A stretch of 64,000 nucleotides of DNA from Desulfotomaculum sp. (GCA_003513005.1 DOTD01000030.1:19589-83588); one strand, 5' to 3'. Positions 44,671-54,230 are shown, numbered from the stretch's first letter. The notes: generated by a model from the sequence alone, not told the origin. Translations and numbers: made by a program.

Positions 44671-44798
44671 CTAAAACGGAATAGTTTCTACAACATTATC
44701 CCCCAAAATAATTTACCAAATATAAGAAAGTATAAAAAGAAGCTATCTAATTATACTAGCACTTTACAATTTGATTGTCAATATGTATTATTGATAAA

Positions 44799-45185
44799 TT
44801 ATTTTACGTCGACACCGGCTCCCTGCTCTTCAAGTTTTTCCTTGATGGATTGCGCTTCTTCCTTGCCTATCTTTTCCTTTACAGGTTTGGGGACGTTATC
44901 CACAAGCTCTTTCGCCTCTTTTAAACCTAGACCGGTAATCTCGCGAACAACTTTAATAACGTTAATCTTCTTATCTCCCACTGATGATAATATAACATCG
45001 AATTCCGTCTGTTCCTCTTCTTCCACAACAGACTGAGCAGATGCAGCCCCGGCAGCAGGAACTGCCATAGCAACTGGCGCAGCAGCGCTGACGCCAAATT
45101 CTTCTTCGAACATTTTAACCAGTTCTGCCAGTTCCAGAACTGTTAAACCTTTTACAGCTTCAACTATTTCGTTGACTTTTGACAT
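44799..45185 (-). CDS. rplL: 50S ribosomal protein L7/L12
   Basis: Stalk protein recruiting translation GTPases; 128 residues from the ATG at 45185 with GGGAGG upstream. N-terminal dimerisation domain, Ala-rich hinge (about 38-52), C-terminal domain with EFDVILSSVGDKKINVIKVVREITGLGLKEAKELVDNVP. The frame is open 30 codons upstream without support. Follows rplJ. Confidence 0.98.
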   Translation of the reverse strand: MSKVNEIVEAVKGLTVLELAELVKMFEEEFGVSAAAPVAMAVPAAGAASAQSVVEEEEQTEFDVILSSVGDKKINVIKVVREITGLGLKEAKELVDNVPKPVKEKIGKEEAQSIKEKLEEQGAGVDVK

Positions 45186-45231
45186 TTTAATGAACCTCCC
45201 ATTATAATTATTAACCATTTTAATTGCATTA

Positions 45232-45765
45232 TTAACCTGTTTCTCCGGCAGACTTTTGTCTGCGAATTTCCTCAATTACATAGACAAGATTTCTTAGCGG
45301 ACCGCTTAGGACATTTACCAATCCGTAAACCGGCGCCTGCATGCCACCTACAACTCTGCCCAATAAAACTTCTCGCGAAGGCAGTTCGGCCAGTTGGCGG
45401 ACTTGTCTGTCCTGAATAACTTTCCCTTCCAACACCCCGCCTTTAATTACCAACTGTTTAAATTCACGAGTTATTTCAATTAATAATTTTGCGGGCTTAA
45501 CCGGATCACCCTTGCAAAATGCGATTGCAGTCGGCCCTTCAAGAATAGAGCCCAAATCATTAAGGTCTATTTCTTTTGCAGCCAGACGGGTAAGAGTGTT
45601 TTTAGCCACCTTCAGTTCAGCGTCAACTTCCCGTAGTCTTCGGCGCAAACTGCTCATTGACGCGACATCAAGACCGCGATAATCAGCCATTATAGCAATT
45701 TTACAATCCTTCAATTTTTCCCTGATTTCATTTACAACCATCTGTTTTTCATCCCTGGAAGACAT
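45232..45765 (-). CDS. rplJ: 50S ribosomal protein L10
   Basis: Base of the ribosomal stalk; binds L7/L12 dimers through its C-terminal helix. 177 residues. Family segments: MADYRGLDVASMSSLRRRLREVDAELKVAKNTL and LEGPTAIAF. Autogenous control is probable through the leader just upstream. Confidence 0.98.
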   Translation of the reverse strand: MSSRDEKQMVVNEIREKLKDCKIAIMADYRGLDVASMSSLRRRLREVDAELKVAKNTLTRLAAKEIDLNDLGSILEGPTAIAFCKGDPVKPAKLLIEITREFKQLVIKGGVLEGKVIQDRQVRQLAELPSREVLLGRVVGGMQAPVYGLVNVLSGPLRNLVYVIEEIRRQKSAGETG

Positions 45766-45778
45766 TTTGTTTCAATCA

Positions 45779-45930
45779 CCTCCTCTAATATGGTTAGCTG
45801 AATGAAAAAGCCTCTGTTTCAACCAGAGGCCTGCCGTTTTCAATAGAAAACACACAAAGTTTTATGAGGCCTCGGTTGGCGGTGCTGCACCCTTAGGTCT
45901 TTACGACACCAACTGTCTATAGCGCATTTA
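45779..45930 (-). ncRNA. Ribosomal protein L10 leader
   Basis: The 178-bp rplA-rplJ spacer matches the expected place and layout of the L10 leader, a structured 5' element bound by L10(L12) complexes. It ends in a terminator-like hairpin (45810-45830) just before the rplJ ribosome-binding site. Assigned by position and hairpin; the covariance model was not run. Confidence 0.75.
45805..45830 (-). terminator. Attenuator hairpin of the L10 leader
   Basis: A 7-bp perfect stem (GCCTCTG paired with CAGAGGC, 45824-45830 with 45810-45816), a 7-nt loop, and five T on the minus strand directly after the stem. It stands 40 nt before the rplJ start. Confidence 0.8.
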
Positions 45931-45943
45931 AGATATATACTTT

Positions 45944-46642
45944 TTAAGCTGAAAGCTTCAGGGCGATTACTTTAACCCCAGGTCCCATAGTCGAACATAC
46001 ATAGATCCCTTTAATATATTGCCCCTTTGCTGCGGCAGGCTTAACTTTCACCAATTGATCCAGTAAAGCATCCAGATTCTCGACAAGCTTTTCAGTGTTA
46101 AATGATACTCTTCCTATGGGAACATGAATGATACCTGCTTTATCAACACGATATTCTATCTTTCCGGCCTTTACCTCATTGACGGCTCTGGTTACATCAG
46201 GAGTAACAGTTCCTGTTTTCGGGTTTGGCATAAGTCCGCGCGGGCCAAGTATGCGCCCCAATTTACTAACCATGCTCATCATATCAGGGGTGGCTATAGC
46301 AACTTCGAAATCAAGCCAACCCTGCTGCTGAATTTTTTCGACAATGTCTTCAGCGCCAACAAAATCAGCCCCTGCGTCAAGCGCTTCTTTTGCCTTATCA
46401 TCCCTCGCGAACACCAGAACCGATCTTGTCCTGCCGGTTCCATGAGGCAAAACCATTGCTCCCCTGACCTGCTGATCAGCATGACGGGGATCAACACCCA
46501 GCTTGACAATTGCCTCGACTGTTTCGTCAAATTTTGCCTTGGCCAGCTGCTTTACCAATTCCAAAGCCTCTTTAGGATCATAAAGCAGATCACTGTTGAT
46601 TTGCTTGCTGGCTTCCTGATAATTTTTACTTCTTTTAGGCAT
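45944..46642 (-). CDS. rplA: 50S ribosomal protein L1
   Basis: L1 stalk protein, 232 residues. FDETVEAIVKLGVDPRHADQQVRGAMVLPHGTG, LGRILGPRGLMPNPKTGTVT and GKIEYRVDKAGIIHVPIG are diagnostic. Represses its own operon in E. coli. 16 bp after rplK. Confidence 0.98.
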   Translation of the reverse strand: MPKRSKNYQEASKQINSDLLYDPKEALELVKQLAKAKFDETVEAIVKLGVDPRHADQQVRGAMVLPHGTGRTRSVLVFARDDKAKEALDAGADFVGAEDIVEKIQQQGWLDFEVAIATPDMMSMVSKLGRILGPRGLMPNPKTGTVTPDVTRAVNEVKAGKIEYRVDKAGIIHVPIGRVSFNTEKLVENLDALLDQLVKVKPAAAKGQYIKGIYVCSTMGPGVKVIALKLSA

Positions 46643-46658
46643 TTACCCGATTCACTCC

Positions 46659-47087
46659 TTAAACAACTTCAATACCCATACTCCTGGCAGTTCCTTCTAC
46701 CATACGTACAGCTGCTTCTATAGTATTGGCGTTAAGATCCTGCATTTTTGTCTGAGCGATTTCACGAACTTTCGCGGCCGGTATACGGGCAACCTTTTTC
46801 TTGTTTGGTTCGCCGGAAGCCTTTTCGATATTTGCCGCTTTCTTTAATAATACCGATGCAGGTGGTGTTTTGCAGATAAAAGTAAAGCTCCTATCTTCAA
46901 AAACAGTAATTTCTACCGGTACAATCAGACCAACCTGAGCAGCCGTCCTATCATTATATTCTTTTACAAAAGCCATGATATTTACCCCGTGTTGCCCTAA
47001 CGCCGGACCTACTGGAGGAGCTGGCGTTGCCTTACCGGCAGGAACCTGGAGTTTTACTATTGCGACTACCTTCTTTTTACGTGCCAT
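46659..47087 (-). CDS. rplK: 50S ribosomal protein L11
   Basis: 142 residues from the ATG at 47087 (GGGAGGTG upstream). VKLQVPAGKATPAPPVGPALGQHGVNIMAFVKEYN and the thiostrepton-binding Pro-rich region are clear. Part of the GTPase-associated centre. 57 bp after nusG. Confidence 0.98.
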   Translation of the reverse strand: MARKKKVVAIVKLQVPAGKATPAPPVGPALGQHGVNIMAFVKEYNDRTAAQVGLIVPVEITVFEDRSFTFICKTPPASVLLKKAANIEKASGEPNKKKVARIPAAKVREIAQTKMQDLNANTIEAAVRMVEGTARSMGIEVV

Positions 47088-47144
47088 TCTTATAAACACC
47101 TCCCGTCATGAATACTTACCAGCCTTAAATCTATAAAAAACTTC

Positions 47145-47672
47145 CTAACTTATTTTCTCCACTTGAGCAAAATCTAATTCTACGGGGGTTTCCCGTCCGA
47201 ACATTGATATCTTAACTTTGAGTTTATACTTATCCGGGCGAACTTCTTCAACTACTCCAATAAAGTCCTCAAAAGGCCCCGATTTGACCCTGATATTTTG
47301 CCCAATTGCGAGATCAACCCGTATCCTGACCTCCTCCACTCCCATTTGACGCATAACCTGTACAGCTTCCTCTTCAGTTAAAGGGATGGGTTTTGAACCT
47401 GAGCCAACAAAACCTGTAACCCCCGGAGTGTTCCGGACAACATACCATGAATCATCGCCCATTACCATTTCAACAAGGACGTAACCCGGAAAAATCTTTC
47501 TCTTGTTGATTTTTCTTTTACCATCTCTGAATTCCAGTTCGTCTTCCATAGGAACAATTATACGGAAAATCTTATCTTCCATATTCATGGTTTCGATTCT
47601 TTTTTCAAGGTTAGCTTTGACCTTGTTTTCATAGCCGGAATAAGTATGGATTACATACCACTGTTTATCCAT
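47145..47672 (-). CDS. nusG: Transcription termination/antitermination factor NusG
   Basis: 175 residues: NGN domain with KQWYVIHTYSGYENKVKANLE and FPGYVLVEMVMGDDSWYVVRNTPGVTGFVG, then a KOW domain with GQNIRVKSGPFEDFIGVVEEV. Links RNA polymerase to Rho or the ribosome. 39 bp after secE. Confidence 0.98.
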   Translation of the reverse strand: MDKQWYVIHTYSGYENKVKANLEKRIETMNMEDKIFRIIVPMEDELEFRDGKRKINKRKIFPGYVLVEMVMGDDSWYVVRNTPGVTGFVGSGSKPIPLTEEEAVQVMRQMGVEEVRIRVDLAIGQNIRVKSGPFEDFIGVVEEVRPDKYKLKVKISMFGRETPVELDFAQVEKIS

Positions 47673-47711
47673 AAAGAGGGACCCAATAAAGGGCTCCCAC
47701 CTCCCAATTAA

Positions 47712-48056
47712 TTATTCCAAAATCAAATGTAATAAACGGGAGAGGAAAGAATCGAATGCCCAGATTAATATCCCCACTATCGTAACCGCCACTAAAACAA
47801 CCCCGGTATAGATACTTACCTCACGCCTGCCCAACCAATGAACTTTTTTAAGTTCACTATAAACTCCTTTAAAATAGAACTTCAGCTGTTCTACATAATT
47901 TACTTTGTCTTTTTTTGGCGCATTTTGTTTTCGATCGGGCTTGGTCCCTGAACCTTTGCTCAAATTCTTTGAACCGATCGCGGGCTTCTTAAAAATTCCG
48001 TTTTTAGGCGGGTCCTGTTTTGTAGTATTTCCCTTTTTGGCCTCGTTACCCAACAT
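47712..48056 (-). CDS. secE: Preprotein translocase subunit SecE with long basic N-terminus
   Basis: 114 residues against about 60 in Bacillus. I set the ATG at 48056, 7 nt behind AAAGGA; a GTG two codons earlier is too close to that site. The C-terminal part (about 52-114) is the true SecE: YFKGVYSELKKVHWLGRREV amphipathic helix followed by one transmembrane segment. The first 50 residues are Lys/Pro/Gly/Asn rich and probably disordered. Confidence 0.95.
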   Translation of the reverse strand: MLGNEAKKGNTTKQDPPKNGIFKKPAIGSKNLSKGSGTKPDRKQNAPKKDKVNYVEQLKFYFKGVYSELKKVHWLGRREVSIYTGVVLVAVTIVGILIWAFDSFLSRLLHLILE

Positions 48057-48100
48057 AGCCACATCCTTTAAGCTCTTCTCTCTTATTTAAGCAACCGGTT

Positions 48101-48250
48101 TTAACGCGTTTCTTTATGTAAAGTATGGGTGTGGCAAAACCTGCAATACTTTTTCATTTCAATCCGGCCAGGATCATTTTTTTTATTCTTTGTCGTAGTA
48201 TAATTTCTTTGTTTGCACTCACCACAAGCCAATGTAACTAATACACGCAT
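48101..48250 (-). CDS. rpmG: 50S ribosomal protein L33 (zinc-binding form)
   Basis: 49 residues from the ATG at 48250 (MRVLVTLACGECKQRNY). Two CxxC pairs (CGEC, CRFC) give the zinc form; ends LHKETR. First gene of the rpmG-secE-nusG operon, with a consensus promoter upstream. Confidence 0.97.
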   Translation of the reverse strand: MRVLVTLACGECKQRNYTTTKNKKNDPGRIEMKKYCRFCHTHTLHKETR

Positions 48251-48300
48251 CAGTAAGCTTACCCTCCAAAATATGTTATAGCCAGCCAATAGCCTTAACT

Positions 48301-48329
48301 AATTTAACATAAGCCATATTGTATGTCAA
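48301..48329 (-). promoter_or_regulatory. SigA-type promoter of rpmG-secE-nusG
   Basis: On the minus strand TTGACA (48324-48329), a 17-bp spacer and TAAATT (48301-48306) with a TG extended -10. It stands about 50 bp upstream of the rpmG start. Confidence 0.85.
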
Positions 48330-48573
48330 TACTTGCCTTGGGGCCGTTGTATCCAGGAGGATTTTAATGTTTCAGGGGAAACACAAGACCTGCAATACCG
48401 GATTATTCATTGGAAAATATTATTAAGGCAGGAAAATAAACTAGCTTCCTCCGGCAAAAGATGAATTACCTGTCACACAAAATCTTAATAGCTGACAATC
48501 ATCCGGACAGTGTTTTGATAATTGCCTCAATGTTATTGTTAAGCATTTTGCCTGGATCTCCGCAAGGTCCAAC

Positions 48574-49089
48574 TTAGCCTTCCGACTTATCTCTTTCTCT
48601 GCAGGCTAATATTTTCTTACCCAGTCTTTCCTCTATTAAAGGGGGTACCAGTCCGGTAATACAGCCCCCGAAATAGGCAACTTCCTTTACTCCGTTCGAA
48701 CTTATGAAAGAATATCTTGCCCTTGTCATCAAGAAAACAGTCTCAACAGAAGGCTGCAGCTGCTTATTCGTCAGGGCCATCATGAATTCGTTTTCGAAAT
48801 CCGAAATAGCTCTTAGTCCCCTGATCACTACCTGCGCTCCCCTTGTGACCGCATAGCTGACTGTTAAGCCCTCAAAGGAATCTACTAATACGTTTGGATA
48901 GTTTTGCAGGACTTCCCTTAACATGTCCACGCGTTCTGTAACAGAAAAAAAGGGACTCTTACTTGCGTTTTTTGACACAGCCACAATTACTTTGTCAAAC
49001 AGCGCTACAGCCCGTTCAACAATATCCAAATGACCGCATGTTACGGGATCAAAACTGCCGGGATAAATGGCTGTTCGCAAACTTTTCAC
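48574..49089 (-). CDS. coaD: Phosphopantetheine adenylyltransferase
   Basis: Penultimate step of coenzyme A synthesis: adenylylates 4'-phosphopantetheine. 171 residues. Nucleotide-binding AIYPGSFDPVTCGHLDIVERA with the T/HxGH motif; RGLRAISDFENEFMMALTNKQL; the late ISSNGVKEVAYFGG. Between thrS and the rpmG operon; the rsmD gene often found next to it is not here. Confidence 0.97.
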   Translation of the reverse strand: MKSLRTAIYPGSFDPVTCGHLDIVERAVALFDKVIVAVSKNASKSPFFSVTERVDMLREVLQNYPNVLVDSFEGLTVSYAVTRGAQVVIRGLRAISDFENEFMMALTNKQLQPSVETVFLMTRARYSFISSNGVKEVAYFGGCITGLVPPLIEERLGKKILACRERDKSEG

Positions 49090-49148
49090 TCCTACTCTGA
49101 AAATTAATTTGCCTTAGGGAGATCAACTGCCTACATGCTCATGTTCGT

Positions 49149-51074
49149 TTATGCATTCGGAAGTGGTGATAAAGCCTTAATATTAACCTCCTCCTGTATT
49201 TTTAAAACAAACTCGTCAAGCGCCATCGCTCCCAAATCACCAAGCTGCCGGTTACGAACGGAAACCTGGCCGCTATCAGACTCACGATCCCCGACCACCA
49301 GCATATAAGGAATCTTTTGTAACTGAGCTTCGCGTATTTTGTAATTGACTTTCTCATTACGGTCATCAAGCTCAACGCGGAATCCTTCCTCGTCCAGAAT
49401 ATCTTTTACTTTACCCGCGTATGCAAGATGCCTCTGAGTTATGGGAAGTACCCTTACCTGCACAGGCGCCAGCCAAAGCGGAAAAGCGCCGGCAAAATGC
49501 TCCGTTAGTATCCCAATAAACCTCTCTAAACTCCCGAAGATTACCCTGTGAAGCATGACCGGCTGGTGTTTTACACCATCCTCACCTATGTAGGCCAGGT
49601 TAAACATTTCGGGCATAACAAAGTCTAACTGTATTGTGCCGCATTGCCATGTGCGGCCAAGACAGTCCTCAAGATGAAAGTCAATTTTCGGGCCGTAAAA
49701 AGCGCCGTCGCCCTCGTTTACTTTGTAACTCATACCCTTTTCTTCCAACGCTTCCTTCAGCGCTTTTGTCGCCAGATCCCAAATTTCATCCGAACCTATG
49801 GAATTCTCAGGCTTGGTGGAAAGCTCAACGTGGTAGGGAAAATCGAAAATTTTATAAAAGTCGTCCACGAAGTTTATGACGCCTATAATTTCGTCTTTAA
49901 CTTGCCCGGGCAGCATAAATATATGGGCATCGTCCTGAGTAAAGCACCGTACACGCATCAAGCCATGTAAAACACCCGACAGCTCGTGACGGTGGACCAG
50001 TCCCAGTTCAGCCATCCTGATGGGCAGATCTCTATAACTATGCAGACGGCTCCTGTAAATAAGAATACCACCCGGACAATTCATTGGCTTTACTGCATAA
50101 TCAGCCTGATCTATTTTGGTAAAATACATGTTTTCCCTGTAATGGTCCCAGTGCCCGGACTGTTCCCAAAGAGAACGGTTCAAGATAACCGGCGTCCGTA
50201 TTTCTTGATATCCTCTCTTTTTATGCTCCTCACGCCAAAACTTCTCCAGTTCGTTTCGCAAAACCATTCCTTTGGGGTGAAAAAATGGGAATCCCGGCCC
50301 TTCTTCCTGAATACTGAATAAATCTAAATCAATGCCTAAACGCCGGTGATCTCTTTTCTTAGCTTCTTCAATTCGAAACAGGTGTTCATCAAGCTTGGTT
50401 TTTTCAGGGAACGATGTTCCATAGATACGCTGAAGCATTTTGTTTCTTTCGTCCCCACGCCAGTAAGCCCCTGCTATACTTAGCAGCTTTACAGCCTTTA
50501 ACCTGCCGGTGGAAGGAAGATGGGGACCGACGCACAGGTCTGTAAATTCTCCCTGTGAATAGCATGAGATTACCGCATCCAATGGAAGGTCATTGATTAA
50601 TTCAACTTTATACGGCTCTTTTAGTTCACTGAACAATTTAAGCGCTTCTTCCCTGCTCAGCTCAAACCTCTTAAAAGAGAAATCCTCTTTTATGATTTTT
50701 TCCATTTCATCCTGAATTTTTTCCAGGTCTTCGACTGTAAAGGGTCTTTGGGTATCAAAATCATAATAATAACCTTCCTCTATTGCAGGACCAATGGCAA
50801 GCTTTGTATCGGGAAAAAGACGTTTTACCGCCTGCGCCATAACATGTGCGCTGCTGTGACGGAAGACGCGTTTGCCTTCATCGTCCTCAAAGGTAAAGAA
50901 ATCAATGTTTTTCCCGCCTTCAGGCTGGTAACCCAAATCATGCAGTTCTTTATCTATTGCTCCGACAAGGGCTTCCTTGCCCAGCCGAGGACTAATATCC
51001 TTTGCTATTTCGAGAAGTCTCGTACCCGCCTCATACTCCCGGATCTGACCGTCCTTTAACATAATTTTTAACAT
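49149..51074 (-). CDS. thrS: Threonyl-tRNA synthetase
   Basis: 641 residues: TGS domain, editing domain (HSSAHVMAQAVKRLFPD, YYYDF), class II catalytic core with motif 2 around GLVHRHELSGVLHGLMRVRCFTQDDAHIF and zinc ligands in MNCPGG and later histidines, and C-terminal anticodon-binding domain. A T-box leader, common for thrS in Firmicutes, was not recognised upstream. A consensus promoter lies about 44 bp before the start. Confidence 0.98.
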   Translation of the reverse strand: MLKIMLKDGQIREYEAGTRLLEIAKDISPRLGKEALVGAIDKELHDLGYQPEGGKNIDFFTFEDDEGKRVFRHSSAHVMAQAVKRLFPDTKLAIGPAIEEGYYYDFDTQRPFTVEDLEKIQDEMEKIIKEDFSFKRFELSREEALKLFSELKEPYKVELINDLPLDAVISCYSQGEFTDLCVGPHLPSTGRLKAVKLLSIAGAYWRGDERNKMLQRIYGTSFPEKTKLDEHLFRIEEAKKRDHRRLGIDLDLFSIQEEGPGFPFFHPKGMVLRNELEKFWREEHKKRGYQEIRTPVILNRSLWEQSGHWDHYRENMYFTKIDQADYAVKPMNCPGGILIYRSRLHSYRDLPIRMAELGLVHRHELSGVLHGLMRVRCFTQDDAHIFMLPGQVKDEIIGVINFVDDFYKIFDFPYHVELSTKPENSIGSDEIWDLATKALKEALEEKGMSYKVNEGDGAFYGPKIDFHLEDCLGRTWQCGTIQLDFVMPEMFNLAYIGEDGVKHQPVMLHRVIFGSLERFIGILTEHFAGAFPLWLAPVQVRVLPITQRHLAYAGKVKDILDEEGFRVELDDRNEKVNYKIREAQLQKIPYMLVVGDRESDSGQVSVRNRQLGDLGAMALDEFVLKIQEEVNIKALSPLPNA

Positions 51075-51117
51075 TCGTTTTAACTCCTGTAGATGATTTT
51101 CAAGATGATGCTGATTT

Positions 51118-51147
51118 AATATAACCAGATGGAAGGAATTCTGTCAA
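51118..51147 (-). promoter_or_regulatory. SigA-type promoter of thrS
   Basis: On the minus strand TTGACA (51142-51147), 18-bp spacer, TATATT (51118-51123). It is too close to the start codon to leave room for a T-box riboswitch. Confidence 0.8.
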
Positions 51148-51354
51148 TAAAACGCGTAATAAAAGAGTTTGTCCGGCAACCCTGCGTGAAGAAGCAGGCA
51201 GTTTTATGAAATACTTATGGTGCTGATGTCGCTGCTTCAGCAGCATGGACATCTATTTGTTAATTCTTAAAGCAGAGACTACATCCGGTACATTCCCTGA
51301 ACTGTCCGGTAAATATATCCTTGATCATTTGCGGTAAGCGCAGGGTAAAAAAGC

Positions 51355-52956
51355 TTATTTTCCTAATATACTTCGCAAAACTTCTTCCGGAACGCCCTTT
51401 ACAATTTCAGACCTCCCAATTCTTACTGGCAAAGCAAATGTATATTCCCTGTCGATTACTTTTTTATCCTTTAAAATAGAAATCAAAAACTGATCAGCAG
51501 GAATCTGCCCGGGTAATTCTGAAGGCAGGCCTGTCTTTTTAATCAAACCAATGATACGATTTTCTTCTTCCTGTTTTAAAATACCAAGTTTGTTGGCCAG
51601 GCGGGTTTCAGCCGCCATTCCTATCGCTACCGCTTCTCCGTGACGGTATAGATTATAACCCGACAATGCTTCTATGGCATGCCCTACTGTATGGCCAAAA
51701 TTTAAAATAGCACGGCGCCCTCTTTCCGTTTCATCTTCCTGAACAACTTCTGCTTTTATTCTGCAGGAGGTTGAGATTGCTCTTGCCAGTGCCTCAGGCC
51801 GCCTGTCAAGCAAGTCGCCTATATGATCAAAGAGCCATGAAAAAAACTCTCGATCAGCAATAACAGCGCATTTAATTACTTCGGCAAGCCCGGTCCTCAG
51901 TTCCCTGTCATCAAGGGTAGATATTAGATCTATATCTGATAGAACAAGTTTCGGCTGATAAAAAGATCCGATGATATTTTTTCCGCGCGGGTGGTTCACC
52001 GCTACCTTGCCCCCTACGCTGCTGTCTACCTGGGCCAAGAGAGTGGTTGGCATCTGTACGAAAGCAATCCCCCTCATATAAGTTGCAGCTACAAAACCAG
52101 CAAGGTCACCTACAACTCCCCCTCCCAGGGCGACCACCACGCTTTGGCGGTCAAGTTGATTATGATATGCCAGATCATATAATTTCCCGGCAACATCCAG
52201 GCTCTTTGCCTCTTCACTATCCGGCGCCAGCGCCGGGACCACCCTATACCCTGCACTGGAAAGCTTTTCTTTAACTAAATTGCCGTAAAGGCCAAATACC
52301 TTGGGGTTACTTACCATGAGCACACTTTTTCCTAAATTAAGCTCTTTAAGATAGCAACCCACCGAGTTTATTAATCCCTGGCCGATATAGATATGATAGC
52401 TCCGTTCCGCAAGATCGAGATATATATCTATTGGCGCTGACATCTTATGACACTCCTGGAGATTTTTAATTATTTTTTCAACCACCTGGTCCGGATCTTC
52501 GAAACTTGTATCTATGTTTAAGTCTGCTGCACCATATGCCTGTGAGCGTACTGATAAAAGATCCTCAATCTTTTGTTTTAAATCTTCTGTACCACCGAGA
52601 AGCGGCCGGTTCCGGCTTGCTTTAACCCGTGTCAGGATTGTCTCCGGATCAGCGGTCAGACAGACGAGGATCCCAATTTCCTTCAGACAGGATACATTTT
52701 CGCTGTCAAGTACTGTCCCTCCACCAGTTGCCACTACCAAATGCTTTTTTTTGCTAAGTCTTTTGACAACCACTTTTTCTTCTGAACGAAATCTCGCCTC
52801 ACCCAATTGTTTAAAAATTTGCGGTATTGTTTTGCCCGTAACGCGCTCTATCTCACTGTCGGTATCAATAAAATCCCACTTGAGGCGGTCGGCGAGTTTT
52901 CTACCAATAATGGTTTTGCCAGTTCCCATAAATCCGATTAAAATGATATTTTCCAT
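51355..52956 (-). CDS. Bifunctional shikimate kinase / 3-dehydroquinate synthase (AroK-AroB fusion)
   Basis: A single 533-codon frame with two shikimate-pathway enzymes. Residues 1-170 are shikimate kinase: P-loop GFMGTGKT (8-15), FIDTDSEIE, ATGGGTVL and RNRPLL. Residues about 175-533 are dehydroquinate synthase: NAD-binding ALGGGVVGDLAGFVAATYMRG, QVDSSVGGKVAVNHP, zinc ligands Glu in LAEVIKCAVI and His in LNFGHTVGHAIE. The two enzymes catalyse steps 5 and 2. It is 17 bp after aroC in the minus-strand operon. In most bacteria these are separate adjacent genes. Confidence 0.95.
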   Translation of the reverse strand: MENIILIGFMGTGKTIIGRKLADRLKWDFIDTDSEIERVTGKTIPQIFKQLGEARFRSEEKVVVKRLSKKKHLVVATGGGTVLDSENVSCLKEIGILVCLTADPETILTRVKASRNRPLLGGTEDLKQKIEDLLSVRSQAYGAADLNIDTSFEDPDQVVEKIIKNLQECHKMSAPIDIYLDLAERSYHIYIGQGLINSVGCYLKELNLGKSVLMVSNPKVFGLYGNLVKEKLSSAGYRVVPALAPDSEEAKSLDVAGKLYDLAYHNQLDRQSVVVALGGGVVGDLAGFVAATYMRGIAFVQMPTTLLAQVDSSVGGKVAVNHPRGKNIIGSFYQPKLVLSDIDLISTLDDRELRTGLAEVIKCAVIADREFFSWLFDHIGDLLDRRPEALARAISTSCRIKAEVVQEDETERGRRAILNFGHTVGHAIEALSGYNLYRHGEAVAIGMAAETRLANKLGILKQEEENRIIGLIKKTGLPSELPGQIPADQFLISILKDKKVIDREYTFALPVRIGRSEIVKGVPEEVLRSILGK

Positions 52957-52973
52957 ATTAAAATCCGCCCGTT

Positions 52974-54170
52974 TTAAATACTTTTTTCTTTTAACCGCAG
53001 CAGATATGCATCGTAATTTTTTCTTAGCTCGTCAATTGTGTCACCGCCAAACTTGTCCAAGAAGGCAGCTGACAATTCCCATGCTACTGCGGCTTCCCCG
53101 ATTACGCTGGCTGCAGGCACAGAACAGGTGTCAGCCCTTTCCACAGAAGCCAGTTGGGGTTCGTGGGTCAGCAAGTCAACGCTGTGCAAAGGTTTATACA
53201 AGGTTGGGATTGGTTTTACGGCTGCTCTTATAATTAAAGGTTCCCCGTTGGTCACGCCACCTTCCAATCCACCTGCACGGTTTGTAAGACGATAAAATCC
53301 CTTTCCCTTTTCGTGATAGATTTCATCGTGCGCTAAAGAACCGGGCAAGCGTGAAGCAGTGAAACCGAGTCCGATTTCTACTCCCTTTATTGAAGGTATA
53401 CTCATCAGCGACCTGGCCAGGTTTCCGTCCAACCTCCTGTCCCACTGGACGTAACTGCCCAAACCAGGTGGCAAGCCAAATACGCACACTTCAAAAACAC
53501 CGCCAAGGGAATCACCTGTAGCTTTGGCATGATCAATCTCCTGTTTCATGGCCTCTTCCGCTTTTGAATCGGGACAGTAAAGCTGCGAACCAGACAGTGC
53601 TTCTTTAAACATTTGGAGATCGGTCCGCTCCATTTGGCTGGTCTTCGAATAACCTGACGTTTCACTGACGGTTATACTGCCGATTTGCACAACATAACCA
53701 ATTACGATAATACCCAGCATTTCGAGCAGTCTCTCCGCTGCACTTCCCACCGCAACTCTGGCAGCGGTCTCCCTGGCGCTTGCACGTTCCAGAACATTCC
53801 TTATATCCTGCTGGTCATACTTTAATGCGCCGGCAAGATCAGCATGCCCAGGCCGGGGGCGTGTAACCCCTCTTTGACCCAGGCTTGCACTTTCGTCGGA
53901 CGCCATAATTTCTTTCCAGTTTATCCAGTCACGGTTCTTTATCTGCAAGGCAATAGGGCTCCCGATTGTAATACCTCCACGTACCCCGCTCAAAAAAACA
54001 ACCTGATCATTTTCAATTGCCATCCGGCCTCCGCGCCCATAACCCCCCTGACGCCTGGCAAGTCTTTTATTAATATAGTCCTTGCTCAAAGGAAGCCCCG
54101 CAGGTAAGCCTTCAATTATTGCTGTAAGCTCAGGGCCATGGGATTCACCGGAGGTTAAATAACGAAGCAC
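52974..54170 (-). CDS. aroC: Chorismate synthase
   Basis: Seventh step of the shikimate pathway, using reduced FMN. I place the start at the GTG at 54170, 8 nt after AGAGGAG, giving MLRYLTSGESHGPEL and 398 residues; the frame is open to an ATG six codons upstream. Signatures: RRQGGYGRGGRM, RPGHADLAGALKYD with RASARETAARVAVG, and GLEGGVTNGEPLIIRAAVKPI. Confidence 0.97.
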   Translation of the reverse strand: MLRYLTSGESHGPELTAIIEGLPAGLPLSKDYINKRLARRQGGYGRGGRMAIENDQVVFLSGVRGGITIGSPIALQIKNRDWINWKEIMASDESASLGQRGVTRPRPGHADLAGALKYDQQDIRNVLERASARETAARVAVGSAAERLLEMLGIIVIGYVVQIGSITVSETSGYSKTSQMERTDLQMFKEALSGSQLYCPDSKAEEAMKQEIDHAKATGDSLGGVFEVCVFGLPPGLGSYVQWDRRLDGNLARSLMSIPSIKGVEIGLGFTASRLPGSLAHDEIYHEKGKGFYRLTNRAGGLEGGVTNGEPLIIRAAVKPIPTLYKPLHSVDLLTHEPQLASVERADTCSVPAASVIGEAAVAWELSAAFLDKFGGDTIDELRKNYDAYLLRLKEKSI

Positions 54171-54230
54171 AAATACAACTCCTCTCATTATTCTAAATAA
54201 GGATAACTAGATCTAAGCCGTTATGTTTAA

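Noticed and set aside
48367..48426. Short plus-strand frame (19 codons) behind AGGAGG
   Set aside because: Too short, no similarity, lies in the gap between coaD and the rpmG operon; the site could be chance.
51075..51354. T-box riboswitch for thrS
   Set aside because: No T-box core sequence seen, and the promoter lies only about 44 bp before the start codon.
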